DNA from: Odiellus spinosus
Taxonomy: Eukaryota; Arthropoda; Arachnida; Opiliones; Phalangiidae
Length of the DNA stretch: 64,000 bases
Direction of reading: 5' to 3'
Assembly (NCBI GenBank): GCA_963920705.1
Contig: CAWUCO010000268.1
Coordinates: 868,001 to 932,000 of the forward strand
In this document: positions 1 to 13,500 of the stretch, in pieces
Position numbering within the stretch: position 1 is the stretch's first letter
Layout of the letters: each line of letters opens with the position of its first letter
Position numbers and translations under genes: made by a program
The notes under the pieces: model-generated
Databases searched by the model: none
Told to the model about the DNA's origin: nothing
The model's input: the letters and a program-made list of their open reading frames with translations, nothing else

Positions 1-69
1 GTTTTTTGAATTGTCCATATTTTCCATGTTTTTCAACGGATTTTCCAAAACTCTTGTTTTTTAGATAGA

Positions 70-2075
70 CCAATATTTGCTCTTTCGAGTGGTCTTAATT
101 TTGTCTAAATCGCTTAAAAATCAAAAGTTTTGTGTCCATTTGAATCCAATAATCTTGGATTTTTAAGTGTTTTTGCTTAATTTTAACCAATTTTATATTT
201 GTCACAATTTTGCAATTTAGACAAAACCAAAGTCATTCGAAAGAGCAATTAATGAACAGTCTAAATAATAAGAGTTTTCAAAAATCCGTTGAAAAACAAG
301 AAAAATATGGCCAATTCAAGAAACCATACAATATCAAAATAGTCAAATTTCTGATTTTAAAAATTCGCTTTTTGATATTAGATGTTTTTTGAATTGGCTA
401 TATTTTCCATGTTTTTGAACGGATTTTCCAAAACTCTTGTTTTTTTAGATAGACCAATATTTGCTCTTTCGAGTGGTCTTAATTTTGTCTAAATCGCTTA
501 AAATTCAAAAGTTTTGTGTCCATTTGAATCCAATAATCTTGGATTTTTAAGCGTTTTTGCTTAATTTTAACCAATTTTATATTTGTCACAATTTTGCAAT
601 TTAGACAAAACCAAAGTCATTCGAAAGAGCAATTAATGGACAGTCTAAATAATAAGAGTTTTCAAAAATCCATTGAAAAACAAGAAAAATATGGCCAATT
701 CAAGAAATCATACAATATCAAAATAGTCAAATTTCAGATTTTAAAAATTCGCTTATTGATATTAGATGTTTTTTGAATTGGCTATATTTTCCATGTTTTT
801 CAACGGATTTTCCAAAACTCTTGTTTTTTAGATAGACAAATATTTGCTCTTTCGAGTGGTCTTAATTTTGTCTAACTCGCTTAAAATTCAAAAGTTTTGT
901 GTCCATTTGAATCCAATAATCTTGGATTTTTAAGTGTTTTTGCTTAATTTTAACCAATTTTATATTTGTCACAATTTTGCAATTTAGACAAAACCAAAGT
1001 CATTCGAAAGAGCAATTAATGAACAGTCTAAATAATAAGAGTTTTCAAAAATCCGTTGAAAAACAAGAAAAATATGGCCAATTCAAGAAACCATACAATA
1101 TCAAAATAGTCAAATTTCAGATTTTAAAAATTCGCTTTTTGATATTCGATGTTTTTTGAATTGTCCATATTTTCCATGTTTTTCAACGGATTTTCCAAAA
1201 CTCTTAATTTTCAGATAGACCAATATTTGCTCTTTCGAGTGGTCTTAATTTTGTCTAAATCGCTTAAAAATCAAAAGTTTTGTGTCCATTTGAATCCAAT
1301 AATCTTGGATTTTTAAGTGTTTTTGCTTAATTTTAACCAATTTTATATTTGTCACAATTTTGCAATTTAGACAAAACCAAAGTCATTCGAAAGAGCAATT
1401 AATGAACAGTCTAAATAATAAGAGTTTTCAAAAATCCGTTGAAAAACAAGAAAAATATGGCCAATTCAAGAAACCATACAATATCAAAATAGTCAAATTT
1501 CTGATTTTAAAAATTCGCTTTTTGATATTAGATGTTTTTTGAATTGGCTATATTTTCCATGTTTTTGAACGGATTTTCCAAAACTCTTGTTTTTTTAGAT
1601 AGACCAATATTTGCTCTTTCGAGTGGTCTTAATTTTGTCTAAATCGCTTAAAATTCAAAAGTTTTGTGTCCATTTGAATCCAATAATCTTGGATTTTTAA
1701 GCGTTTTTGCTTAATTTTAACCAATTTTATATTTGTCACAATTTTGCAATTTAGACAAAACCAAAGTCATTCGAAAGAGCAATTAATGGACAGTCTAAAT
1801 AATAAGAGTTTTCAAAAATCCATTGAAAAACAAGAAAAATATGGCCAATTCAAGAAATCATACAATATCAAAATAGTCAAATTTCAGATTTTAAAAATTC
1901 GCTTATTGATATTAGATGTTTTTTGAATTGGCTATATTTTCCATGTTTTTCAACGGATTTTCCAAAACTCTTGTTTTTTAGATAGACAAATATTTGCTCT
2001 TTCGAGTGGTCTTAATTTTGTCTAACTCGCTTAAAATTCAAAAGTTTTGTGTCCATTTGAATCCAATAATCTTGG
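70..2075 (+). repeat. Three-monomer higher-order repeat, two copies
   Basis: A block of roughly 860 bp starting near 70 recurs at an offset of 1150 bp (three monomers plus one base). Both copies carry the same extra T in the T-run at about 431 and 1581, the same order of GAACAG and GGACAG monomers, and the same GTCTAACTCGC variant. The blocks part company after about 925 and 2075 (AAGTG versus AAGCG) and before about 1210. Boundaries were read by eye and are approximate. Confidence 0.65.
213..596 (+). repeat. Representative satellite monomer with internal foldback
   Basis: One full unit from CAATTTAGAC to the next CAATTTAGAC (384 bp here because of one extra T near 431; most copies are 383 bp). 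Bases 213-496 form a long imperfect inverted repeat centred near 354. Aligning the left arm with the reverse complement of the right arm by hand gave 88 matches in the first 110 positions without gaps, and the dyad continues to an inner AATATCAAAA / TTTTGATATT pair. The remaining 99 bp hold a second, shorter dyad (CGCTTAAAAATC with GATTTTTAAGCG in intact copies). The unit is rich in A and T runs. It contains no match to a CENP-B box that I could see. Confidence 0.9.
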
Positions 2076-3559
2076 ATTTTTAAGCGTTTTTGCTTAATTT
2101 TAACCAATTTTATATTTGTCACGTTTTGGCAATTTAGACAAAACCAAAGTCATTCGAAAGAGCAATTAATGGACAGTCTAAATAATAAGAGTTTTCAAAA
2201 ATCCGTTGAAAAACAAGAAAAATATGACCAATTCAAGAAATCATACAATATCAAAATAGTCAAATTTCAGATTTTAAAAATTCGCTTTTTGATATTAGAT
2301 GTTTATTGAATTGTCCATATTTTCCATGTTTTTCAACGGATTTTCCAAAACTCTTGTTTTTTAGATAGACCAATATTTGCTCTTTCGAGTGGTCTTAATT
2401 TTGTCTAAATCGCTTAAAAATCAAAAGTTTTGTGTCCATTTGAATCCAATAATCTTGGATTTTTAAGTGTTTTTGCTTAATTTTAACCAATTTTATATTT
2501 GTCACAATTTTGCAATTTAGACAAAACCAAAGTCATTCGAAAGAGCAATTAATGAACAGTCTAAATAATAAGAGTTTTCAAAAATCCGTTGAAAAACAAG
2601 AAAAATATGGCCAATTCAAGAAACCATACAATATCAAAATAGTCAAATTTCTGATTTTAAAAATTCGCTTTTTGATATTAGATGTTTTTTGAATTGGCTA
2701 TATTTTCCATGTTTTTGAACGGATTTTCCAAAACTCTTGTTTTTTAGATAGACCAATATTTGCTCTTTCGAGTGGTCTTAATTTTGTCTAAATCGCTTAA
2801 AATTCAAAAGTTTTGTGTCCATTTGAATCCAATAATCTTGGATTTTTAAGCGTTTTTGCTTAATTTTAACCAATTTTATATTTGTCACAATTTTGCAATT
2901 TAGACAAAACCAAAGTCATTCGAAAGAGCAATTAATGGACAGTCTAAATAATAAGAGTTTTCAAAAATCCGTTGAAAAACAAGAAAAATATGACCAATTC
3001 AAGAAATCATACAATATCAAAATAGTCAAATTTCAGATTTTAAAAATTCTTTTTTTAATATTAGATGTTTTTTGAATTGTCCATATTTTCCATGTTTTTC
3101 AACGGATTTTCCAAAACTCTTGTTTTTTAGATAGACCAATATTTGCTCTTTCGAGTGGTCTTAATTTTGTCTAAATCGCTTAAAATTCAAAAGTTTTGTG
3201 TCCATTTGAATCCAATAATCTTGGATTTTTAAGCGTTTTTGCTTAATTTTAACCAATTTTATATTTGTCACAATTTTGCAATTTAGACAAAACCAAAGTC
3301 ATTCGAAAGAGCAATTAATGGACAGTCTAAATAATAAGAGTTTTCAAAAATCCGTTGAAAAACAAGAAAAATATGACCAATTCAAGAAATCATACAATAT
3401 CAAAATAGTCAAATTTCAGATTTTAAAAATTCGCTTTTTAATATTAGATGTTTTTTGAATTGTCCATATTTTCCATGTTTTTCAACGGATTTTCCAAAAC
3501 TCTTGTTTTTTAGATAGACCAATATTTGCTCTTTCGAGTGGTCTTAATTTTGTCTAAAT

Positions 3560-3618
3560 CGCTTAAAAATCAAAAGTTTTGTGTCCATTTGAATCCAATA
3601 ATCTTGGATTTTTAAGCG
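3560..3618. repeat. Second dyad of the satellite monomer (perfect example)
   Basis: CGCTTAAAAATC at 3560-3571 is the exact reverse complement of GATTTTTAAGCG at 3607-3618, a 12-bp stem with a 35-base loop. The same pair occurs in many monomers. In others it is weakened by AAAATTC in the left arm, or by AAGTG or AGGTG in the right arm. Together with the 284-bp dyad it means nearly the whole monomer can fold back on itself. Confidence 0.75.
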
Positions 3619-5577
3619 TTTTTGCTTTATTTTAACCAATTTTAAATTTGTCACAATTTTGCAATTTAGACATAACCAAAGTCATTCGAAAGAGCAATTA
3701 ATGAACAGTCTAAATAATAAGAGTTTTCAAAAATCCGTTGAAAAACAAGAAAAATATGGCCAATTCAAAAAACCATACAATATCAAAATAGTCAAATTTC
3801 AGATTTTAAAAATTCGCTTTTTGATATTAGATGTTTTTTGAATTGGCTATATTTTCCATGTTTTTCAACGGATTTTCCAAAACTCTTGTTTTTTAGATAG
3901 ACCAATATTTGCTCTTTCGAGTGGTCTTAATTTTGTCTAAATCGCTTAAAAATCAAAAGTTTTGTGTCCATTTGAATCCAATAATCTTGGATTTTTAAGT
4001 GTTTTTGCTTAATTTTAACCAATTTTATATTTGTCACAATTTTGCAATTTAGACAAAACCAAAGTCATTCGAAAGAGCAATTAATGGACAGTCTAAATAA
4101 TAAGAGTTTTCAAAAATCCGTTGAAAAACAAGAAAAATATGGCCAATTCAAGAAACCATACAAATATCAAAATAGTCAAATTTCTGATTTTAAAAATTCG
4201 CTTTTTGATATTAGATGTTTTTTGAATTGGCTATATTTTCCATGTTTTTCAACGGATTTTCCAAAACTCTTGTTTTTTAGATAGACCAATATTTGCTCTT
4301 TCGAGTGGTCTTAATTTTGTCTAAATCGCTTAAAAATCAAAAGTTTTGTGTCCATTTGAATCCAATAATCTTGGATTTTTAAGTGTTTTTGCTTAATTTT
4401 AACCAATTTTATATTTGTCACAATTTTGCAATTTAGACAAAACCAAAGTCATTCGAAAGAGCAATTAATGAACAGTCTAAATAATAAGAGTTTTCAAAAA
4501 TCCGTTGAAAAACAAGAAAAATATGGCCAATTCAAGAAACCATACAATATCAAAATAGTCAAATTTCTGATTTTAAAAATTCGCTTTTTGATATTAGATG
4601 TTTTTTGAATTGGCTATATTTTCCATGTTTTTCAACGGATTTTCCAAAACTCTTGTTTTTTAGATAGACCAATATTTGCTCTTTCGAGTGGTCTTAATTT
4701 TGTCTAAATCGCTTAAAATTCAAAAGTTTTGTGTCCATTTGAATCCAATAATCTTGGATTTTTAAGCGTTTTTGCTTAATTTTAACCAATTTTATATTTG
4801 TCACAATTTTGCAATTTAGACAAAACCAAAGTCATTCGAAAGAGCAATTAATGGACAGTCTAAATAATAAGAGTTTTCAAAAATCCGTTGAAAAACAAGA
4901 AAAATATGACCAATTCAAGAAATCATACAATATCAAAATAGTCAAATTTCAGATTTTAAAAATTCGATTTTTGATATTAGATGTTTTTTGAATTGTCCAT
5001 ATTTTCCATGTTTTTCAACGGATTTTCCAAAACTCTTGTTTTTTAGATAGACCAATATTTGCTCTTTCGAGTGGTCTTAATTTTGTCTAAATCGCTTAAA
5101 AATCAAAAGTTTTGTGTCCATTTGAATCCAATAATCTTGGATTTTTAAGCGTTTTTGCTTTATTTTAACCATTTTTAAATTTGTCACAATTTTGCAATTT
5201 AGACAAAACCAAAGTCATTCGAAAGAGCAATTAATGAACAGTCTAAATAATAAGAGTTTTCAAAAATCCGTTGAAAAACAAGAAAAATATGGCCAATTCA
5301 AGAAACCATACAATATCAAAATAGTCAAATTTCTGATTTTAAAAATTCGCTTTTTGATATTAGATGTTTTTTGAATTGGCTATATTTTCCATGTTTTTCA
5401 ACGGATTTTCCAAAACTCTTGTTTTTTAGATAGACCAATATTTGCTCTTTCGAGTGGTCTTAATTTTGTCTAAATAGCTTAAAATTCAAAAGTTTTGTGT
5501 CCATTTGAATCCAATAATCTTGGATTTTTAAGCGTTTTTGCTTAATTTTAACCAATTTTATATTTGTCACAATTTTG

Positions 5578-8500
5578 CAATTTAGACAAAACCAAAGTCA
5601 TTCAAAAGAGCAATTAATGGACAGGCTAAATAATAAGAGTTTTCAAAAATCCGTTGAAAAACAAGAAAAATATGACCAATTCAAGAAATCATACAATATC
5701 AAAATAGTCAAATTTCAGATTTTAAAAATTCGCTTTTTGATATTAGATGTTTTTTGAATTGGCTATATTTTCCATGTTTTTCAACGGATTGTCCAAAACT
5801 CTTGTTTTTTAGATAGACCAATATTTGCTCTTTCGAGTGGTCTTAATTTTGTGTCCATTTGAATCCAATAATCTTGGATTTTTAAGCGTTTTTGCTTATT
5901 TTTAATCAATTTTATATTTGTCACGTTTTGGCAATTTAGACAAAACCAAAGTCATTCGAAAGAGCAATTAATGGACAGTCTAAATAATAAGAGTTTTCAA
6001 AAATCCGTTGAAAAAAAAGAAAAATATGGCCAATTCAAGAAACCATACAATATCAAAATAGTCAAATTTCAGATTTTAAAAATTCGCTTTTTGATATTCG
6101 ATGTTTTTTGAATTGTCCATATTTTCCATGTTTTTCAACGGATTTTCCAAAACTCTTAATTTTCAGATAGACCAATATTTGCTCTTTCGAGTGGTCTTAA
6201 TTTTGTCTAAATCGCTTAAAAATCAAAAGTTTTGTGTCCATTTGAATCCAATAATCTTGGATTTTTAAGCGTTTTTGCTTTATTTTAACCAATTTTAAAT
6301 TTGTCACAATTTTGCAATTTAGACAAAACCAAAGTCATTCGAAAGAGCAATTAATGAACAGTCTAAATAATAAGAGTTTTCAAAAATCCGTTGAAAAACA
6401 AGAAAAATATGGCCAATTCAAGAAACCATACAATATCAAAATAGTCAAATTTCTGATTATAAAATTCGCTTTTTGATATTAGATGTTTTTTGAATTGGCT
6501 TTATTTTCCATGTTTTTCAACGGATTTTCCAAAACTCTTGTTTTTTAGATAGACCAATATTTGCTCTTTCGAGTGGTCTTAATTTTGTCTAAATCGCTTA
6601 AAATTCAAAAGTTTTGTGTCCATTTGAATCCAATAATCTTGGATTTTTAAGCGTTTTTGCTTAATTTTAACCAATTTTATATTTGTCACAATTTTGCAAT
6701 TTAGACAAAACCAAAGTCATTCGAAAGAGCAATTAATGGACAGTCTAAATAATAAGAGTTTTCAAAAATCCGTTGAAAAACAAGAAAAATATGACCAATT
6801 CAAGAAATCATACAATATCAAAATAGTCAAATTTCAGATTTTAAAAATTCGCTTTTTGATATTAGATGTTTTTTGAATTGTCCATATTTTCCATGTTTTT
6901 CTACGGATTTTCCAAAACTCTTGTTTTTTAGATAGACCAATATTTGCTCTTTCGAGTGGTCTTAATTTTGTCTAAATCGCTTAAAAATCAAAAGTTTTGT
7001 GTCCATTTGAATCCAATAATCTTGGATTTTTAAGCGTTTTTGCTTTATTTTAACCAATTTTAAATTTGTCACAATTTTGTAATTTAGACAAAACCAAAGT
7101 CATTCGAAAGAGCAATTAATGAACAGTCTAAATAATAAGAATTTTCAAAACTCCGTTGAAAAACAAGAAAAATATGGCCAATTCAAGAAACCATACAATA
7201 TCAAAATAGTCAAATTTCTGATTTTAAAAATTCGCTTTTTGATATTAGATGTTTTTTGAATTGGTTATATTTTCCATGTTTTTCAACGGATTTTCCAAAA
7301 CTCTTGTTTTTTAGATAGACCAATATTTGCTCTTTCGAGTGGTCTTAATTTTGTCTAAATCGCTTAAAAATCAAAAGTTTTGTGTCCATTTGAATCCAAT
7401 AATCTTGGATTTTTAAGCGTTTTTGCTTAATTTTAACCAATTTTATATTTGTCACAATTTTGCAATTTAGACAAAACCAAAGTCATTCGAAAGAGCAATT
7501 AATGAACAGTCTAAATAATAAGAGTTTTCAAAAATCCGTTGAAAAACAAGAAAAATATGGCCAATTCAAGAAATCATACAATATCAAAATAGTCAAATTT
7601 CAGATTTTAAAAATTCGCTTTTTGATATTAGATGTTTTTTGAATTGGCTATATTTTCCAAGTTTTTCAACGGATTTTCCAAAACTCTTGTTTTTTAGATA
7701 GACAAATATTTGCTCTTTCGAGTGGTCTTAAATTTGTCTAAATCGCTTAAAATTCAAAAGTTTTGTGTCCATTTGAATCCAATAATCTTGGATTTTTAAG
7801 CGTTTTTGCTTAATTTTAACCAATTTTATATTTGTCACGTTTTGGCAATTTAGACAAAACTAAAGTCATTCGAAAGAGCAATTAATGGAAAGTCTAAATA
7901 ATAAGAGTTTTCAAAAATCCGTTGAAAAACAAGAAAAATAGGACCAATTCAAGAAATCATACAATATCAAAATAGTCAAATTTCAGATTTTAAAAATTCG
8001 CTTTTTGATATTAGATGTTTTTTGAATTGGCCATATTTTCCATGTTTTTCAACGGATTTTCCAAAACTCTTGTTTTTTAGATAGACCAATATTTGCTCTT
8101 TCGAGTGGTCTTAATTTTGTCTAAATAGCTTAAAATTCAAAAGTTTTGTGTCCATTTGAATCCAATAATCTTGGATTTTTAAGCGTTTTTGCTTAATTTT
8201 AACCAATTTTATATTTGTCACAATTTTGCAATTTAGACAAAACCAAAGTCATTCGAAAGAGCAATTAATGGACAGGCTAAATAATAAGAGTTTTCAAAAA
8301 TCCGTTGAAAAACAAGAAAAATATGACCAATTCAAGAAATCATACAATATCAAAATAGTCAAATTTCAGATTTTAAAAATTCGCTTTTTGATATTAGATG
8401 TTTTTTGAATTGGCTATATTTTCCATGTTTTTCAACGGATTTTCCAAAACTCTTGTTTTTTAGATAGACCAATATTAGCTCTTTCGAGTGGTCTTAATTT

Positions 8501-11500
8501 TGTGTCCATTTGAATCCAATAATCTTGGATTTTTAAGCGTTTTTGCTTATTTTTAATCAATTTTATATTTGTCACGTTTTGGCAATTTAGACAAAACCAA
8601 AGTCATTCGAAAGAGCAATTAATGGACAGTCTAAATAATAAGAGTTTTCAAAAATCCGTTGAAAAAAAAGAAAAATATGGCCAATTCAAGAAACCATACA
8701 ATATCAAAATAGTCAAATTTCAGATTTTAAAAATTCGCTTTTTGATATTCGATGTTTTTTGAATTGTCCATATTTTCCATGTTTTTCAACGGATTTTCCA
8801 AAACTCTTAATTTTCAGATAGACCAATATTTGCTCTTTCGAGTGGTCTTAATTTTGTCTAAATCGCTTAAAAATCAAAAGTTTTGTGTCCATTTGAATCC
8901 AATAATCTTGGATTTTTAAGCGTTTTTGCTTTATTTTAACCAATTTTAAATTTGTCACAATTTTGCAATTTAGACAAAACCAAAGTCATTCGAAAGAGCA
9001 ATTAATGAACAGTCTAAATAATAAGAGTTTTCAAAAATCCGTTGAAAAACAAGAAAAATATGGCCAATTCAAGAAACCATACAATATCAAAATAGTCAAA
9101 TTTCTGATTATAAAATTCGCTTTTTGATATTAGATGTTTTTTGAATTGGCTATATTTTCCATGTTTTTCAACGGATTTTCCAAAACTCTTGTTTTTTAGA
9201 TAGACCAATATTTGCTCTTTCGAGTGGTCTTAATTTTGTCTAAATCGCTTAAAATTCAAAAGTTTTGTGTCCATTTGAATCCAATAATCTTGGATTTTTA
9301 AGCGTTTTTGCTTAATTTTAACCAATTTTATATTTGTCACAATTTTGCAATTTAGACAAAACCAAAGTCATTCGAAAGAGCAATTAATGGACAGTCTAAA
9401 TAATAAGAGTTTTCAAAAATCCGTTGAAAAACAAGAAAAATATGACCAATTCAAGAAATCATACAATATCAAAATAGTCAAATTTCAGATTTTAAAAATT
9501 CGCTTTTTGATATTAGATGTTTTTTGAATTGTCCATATTTTCCATGTATTTCTACGGATTTTCCAAAACTCTTGTTTTTTAGATAGACCAATATTTGCTC
9601 TTTCGAGTGGTCTTAATTTTGTCTAAATCGCTTAAAAATCAAAAGTTTTGTGTCCATTTGAATCCAATAATCTTGGATTTTTAAGCGTTTTTGCTTTATT
9701 TTAACCAATTTTAAATTTGTCACAATTTTGTAATTTAGACAAAACCAAAGTCATTCGAAAGAGCAATTAATGAACAGTCTAAATAATAAGAATTTTCAAA
9801 ACTCCGTTGAAAAACAAGAAAAATATGGCCAATTCAAGAAACCATACAATATCAAAATAGTCAAATTTCTGATTTTAAAAATTCGCTTTTTCATATTAGA
9901 TGTTTTTTGAATTGGTTATATTTTCCATGTTTTTCAACGGATTTTCCAAAACTCTTGTTTTTTAGATAGACCAATATTTGCTCTTTCGAGTGGTCTTAAT
10001 TTTGTCTAAATCGCTTAAAAATCAAAAGTTTTGTGTCCATTTGAATCCAATAATCTTGGATTTTTAAGCGTTTTTGCTTAATTTTAACCAATTTTATATT
10101 TGTCACAATTTTGCAATTTAGACAAAACCAAAGTCATTCGAAAGAGCAATTAATGAACAGTCTAAATAATAAGAGTTTTCAAAAATCCGTTGAAAAACAA
10201 GAAAAATATGGCCAATTCAAGAAATCATACAATATCAAAATAGTCAAATTTCAGATTTTAAAAATTCGCTTTTTGATATTAGATGTTTTTTGAATTGGCT
10301 ATATTTTCCATGTTTTTCAACGGATTTTCCAAAACTCTTGTTTTTTAGATAGACAAATATTTGCTCTTTCGAGTGGTCTTAAATTTGTCTAAATCGCTTA
10401 AAATTCAAAAGTTTTGTGTCCATTTGAATCCAATAATCTTGGATTTTTAAGCGTTTTTGCTTAATTTTAACCAATTTTATATTTGTCACGTTTTGGCAAT
10501 TTAGACAAAACTAAAGTCATTCGAAAGAGCAATTAATGGACAGTCTAAATAATAAGAGTTTTCAAAAATCCGTTGAAAAACAAGAAAAATAGGACCAATT
10601 CAAGAAATCATACAATATCAAAATAGTCAAATTTCAGATTTTAAAAATTCGCTTTTTGATATTAGATGTTTTTTGAATTGGCCATATTTTCCATGTTTTT
10701 CAACGGATTTTCCAAAACTCTTGTTTTTTAAATAGACCAATATTTGCTCTTTCGAGTGGTCTTAATTTTGTCTAAATCGCTTAAAAATCAAAAGTTTTGT
10801 GTCCATTTGAATCCAATAATCTTGGATTTTTAAGCGTTTTTGCTTAATTTTAACCAATTTTATATTTGTCACAATTTTGCAATTTAGACAAAACCAAAGT
10901 CATTCGAAAGAGCAATTAATGGACAGTCTAAATAATAAGAGTTTTCAAAAATCCGTTGAAAAACAAGAAAAATATGACCAATTCAAGAAATCATACAATA
11001 TCAAAATAGTCAAATTTCAGATTTTAAAAATTCGCTTTTTGATATTAGATGTTTTTTGAATTGTCCATATTTTCCATGTTTTTCTACGGATTTTCCAAAA
11101 CTCTTGTTTTTTAGATAGACCAATATTTGCTCTTTCGAGTGGTCTTAATTTTGTCTAAATCGCTTAAAAATCAAAAGTTTTGTGTCCATTTGAATCCAAT
11201 AATCTTGGATTTTTAATCGTTTTTGCTTTATTTTAACCAATTTTAAATTTGTCACAATTTTGTAATTTAGACAAAACCAAAGTCATTCGAAAGAGCAATT
11301 AATGAACAGTCTAAATAATAAGAATTTTCAAAACTCCGTTGAAAAACAAGAAAAATATGGCCAATTCAAGAAACCATACAATATCAAAATAGTCAAATTT
11401 CTGATTTTAAAAATTCGCTTTTTGATATTAGATGTTTTTTGAATTGGTTATATTTTCCATGTTTTTCAACGGATTTTCCAAAACTCTTGTTTTTTAGATA

Positions 11501-13500
11501 GACCAATATTTGCTCTTTCGAGTGGTCTTAATTTTGTCTAAATCGCTTAAAAATCAAAAGTTTTGTGTCCATTTGAATCCAATAATCTTGGATTTTTAAG
11601 CGTTTTTGCTTAATTTTAACCAATTTTATATTTGTCACAATTTTGCAATTTAGACAAAACCAAAGTCATTCGAAAGAGCAATTAATGGACAGTCTAAATA
11701 ATAAGAGTTTTCAAAAATCCGTTGAAAAACAAGAAAAATAGGACCAATTCAAGAAATCATACAATATCAAAATAGTCAAATTTCAGATTTTAAAAATTCG
11801 CTTTTTGATATTAGATGTTTTTTGAATTGGCCATATTTTCCATGTTTTTCAACGGATTTTCCAAAACTCTTGTTTTTTAGATAGACCAATATTTGCTCTT
11901 TCGAGTGGTCTTAATTTTGTCTAAATAGCTTAAAATTCAAAAGTTTTGTGTCCATTTGAATCCAATAATCTTGGATTTTTAAGCGTTTTTGCTTAATTTT
12001 AACCAATTTTATATTTGTCACAATTTTGCAATTTAGACAAAACCAAAGTCATTCGAAAGAGCAATTAATGGACAGGCTAAATAATAAGAGTTTTCAAAAA
12101 TCCGTTGAAAAACAAGAAAAATATGACCAATTCAAGAAATCATACAATATCAAAATAGTCAAATTTCAGATTTTAAAAATTCGCTTTTTGATATTAGATG
12201 TTTTTTGAATTGGCTATATTTTCCATGTTTTTCAACGGATTTTCCAAAACTCTTGTTTTTTAGATAGACCAATATTAGCTCTTTCGAGTGGTCTTAATTT
12301 TGTGTCCATTTGAATCCAATAATCTTGGATTTTTAAGCGTTTTTGCTTTATTTTAACCAATTTTAAATTTGTCACAATTTTGCAATTTAGACAAAACCAA
12401 AGTCATTCGAAAGAGCAATTAATGAACAGTCTAAATAATAAGAGTTTTCAAAAATCCGTTGAAAAACAAGAAAAATATGGCCAATTCAAGAAACCATACA
12501 ATATCAAAATAGTCAAATTTCTGATTATAAAATTCGCTTTTTGATATTAGATGTTTTTTGAATTGGCTATATTTTCCATGTTTTTCAACGGATTTTCCAA
12601 AACTCTTGTTTTTTAGATAGACCAATATTTGCTCTTTCGAGTGGTCTTAATTTTGTCTAAATCGCTTAAAATTCAAAAGTTTTGTGTCCATTTGAATCCA
12701 ATAATCTTGGATTTTTAAGCGTTTTTGCTTAATTTTAACCAATTTTATATTTGTCACAATTTTGCAATTTAGACAAAACCAAAGTCATTCGAAAGAGCAA
12801 TTAATGGACAGTCTAAATAATAAGAGTTTTCAAAAATCCGTTGAAAAACAAGAAAAATATGACCAATTCAAGAAATCATACAATATCAAAATAGTCAAAT
12901 TTCAGATTTTAAAAATTCGCTTTTTGATATTAGATGTTTTTTGAATTGTCCATATTTTCCATGTATTTCTACGGATTTTCCAAAACTCTTGTTTTTTAGA
13001 TAGACCAATATTTGCTCTTTCGAGTGGTCTTAATTTTGTCTAAATCGCTTAAAAATCAAAAGTTTTGTGTCCATTTGAATCCAATAATCTTGGATTTTTA
13101 AGCGTTTTTGCTTTATTTTAACCAATTTTAAATTTGTCACAATTTTGTAATTTAGACAAAACCAAAGTCATTCGAAAGAGCAATTAATGAACAGTCTAAA
13201 TAATAAGAATTTTCAAAACTCCGTTGAAAAACAAGAAAAATATGGCCAATTCAAGAAACCATACAATATCAAAATAGTCAAATTTCTGATTTTAAAAATT
13301 CGCTTTTTCATATTAGATGTTTTTTGAATTGGTTATATTTTCCATGTTTTTCAACGGATTTTCCAAAACTCTTGTTTTTTAGATAGACAAATATTTGCTC
13401 TTTCGAGTGGTCTTAAATTTGTCTAAATCGCTTAAAATTCAAAAGTTTTGTGTCCATTTGAATCCAATAATCTTGGATTTTTAAGCGTTTTTGCTTAATT
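5578..13500 (+). repeat. Higher-order repeat carrying 29-bp-deleted monomers
   Basis: An ordered series of variant monomers recurs. It comprises an ACAGGCTAAAT monomer, then a monomer lacking 29 bp, then one with CTGATTATAAAATTCGC, then one with TTTTGTAATTTAG and AAGAATTTTCAAAACTCCG, then one with a TAGGACC stop variant. The first two rounds start at 5578 and 8229, 2651 bp apart, which equals seven monomers minus 29 and minus 1 bp. A further round begins at 12029, 3800 bp on. That round lacks the monomer that follows the deletion in the earlier rounds. The pattern is what repeated unequal exchange would leave. Confidence 0.7.
5845..5852 (+). other. 29-bp deletion scar in a monomer (first of three)
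   Basis: Normal monomers read TTAATTTTGTCTAAAT and, 29 bp on, AGTTTTGTGTCC. Here the text jumps from TTAATTTTGT straight to GTCCATTTG. The missing 29 bp are bounded by the 6-base repeat TTTTGT, so slippage or microhomology repair explains it. The same scar is seen near 8500 and 12300, and because those copies also share other variants it is best read as one event later copied. Confidence 0.75.

Noticed and set aside
210-392. Repeated 60-codon frames, one per satellite monomer, as a gene family
   Set aside because: They begin at TTG, not ATG. From the internal ATG only 46 codons remain, and several monomers break the frame with stops or shifts. No domain is recognisable, and the frame recurs simply because the DNA repeats.
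213-596. CENP-B box in the monomer
   Set aside because: No stretch keeps the core bases of that motif; TTTTTCAACGGATTTTCC is only superficially similar.
12431-12625. Minus-strand 64-codon frame in the satellite
   Set aside because: It starts at TTG and exists only where a 1-bp loss in the monomer centre removes a stop. Its similarity to the sense frame comes from the inverted arms.
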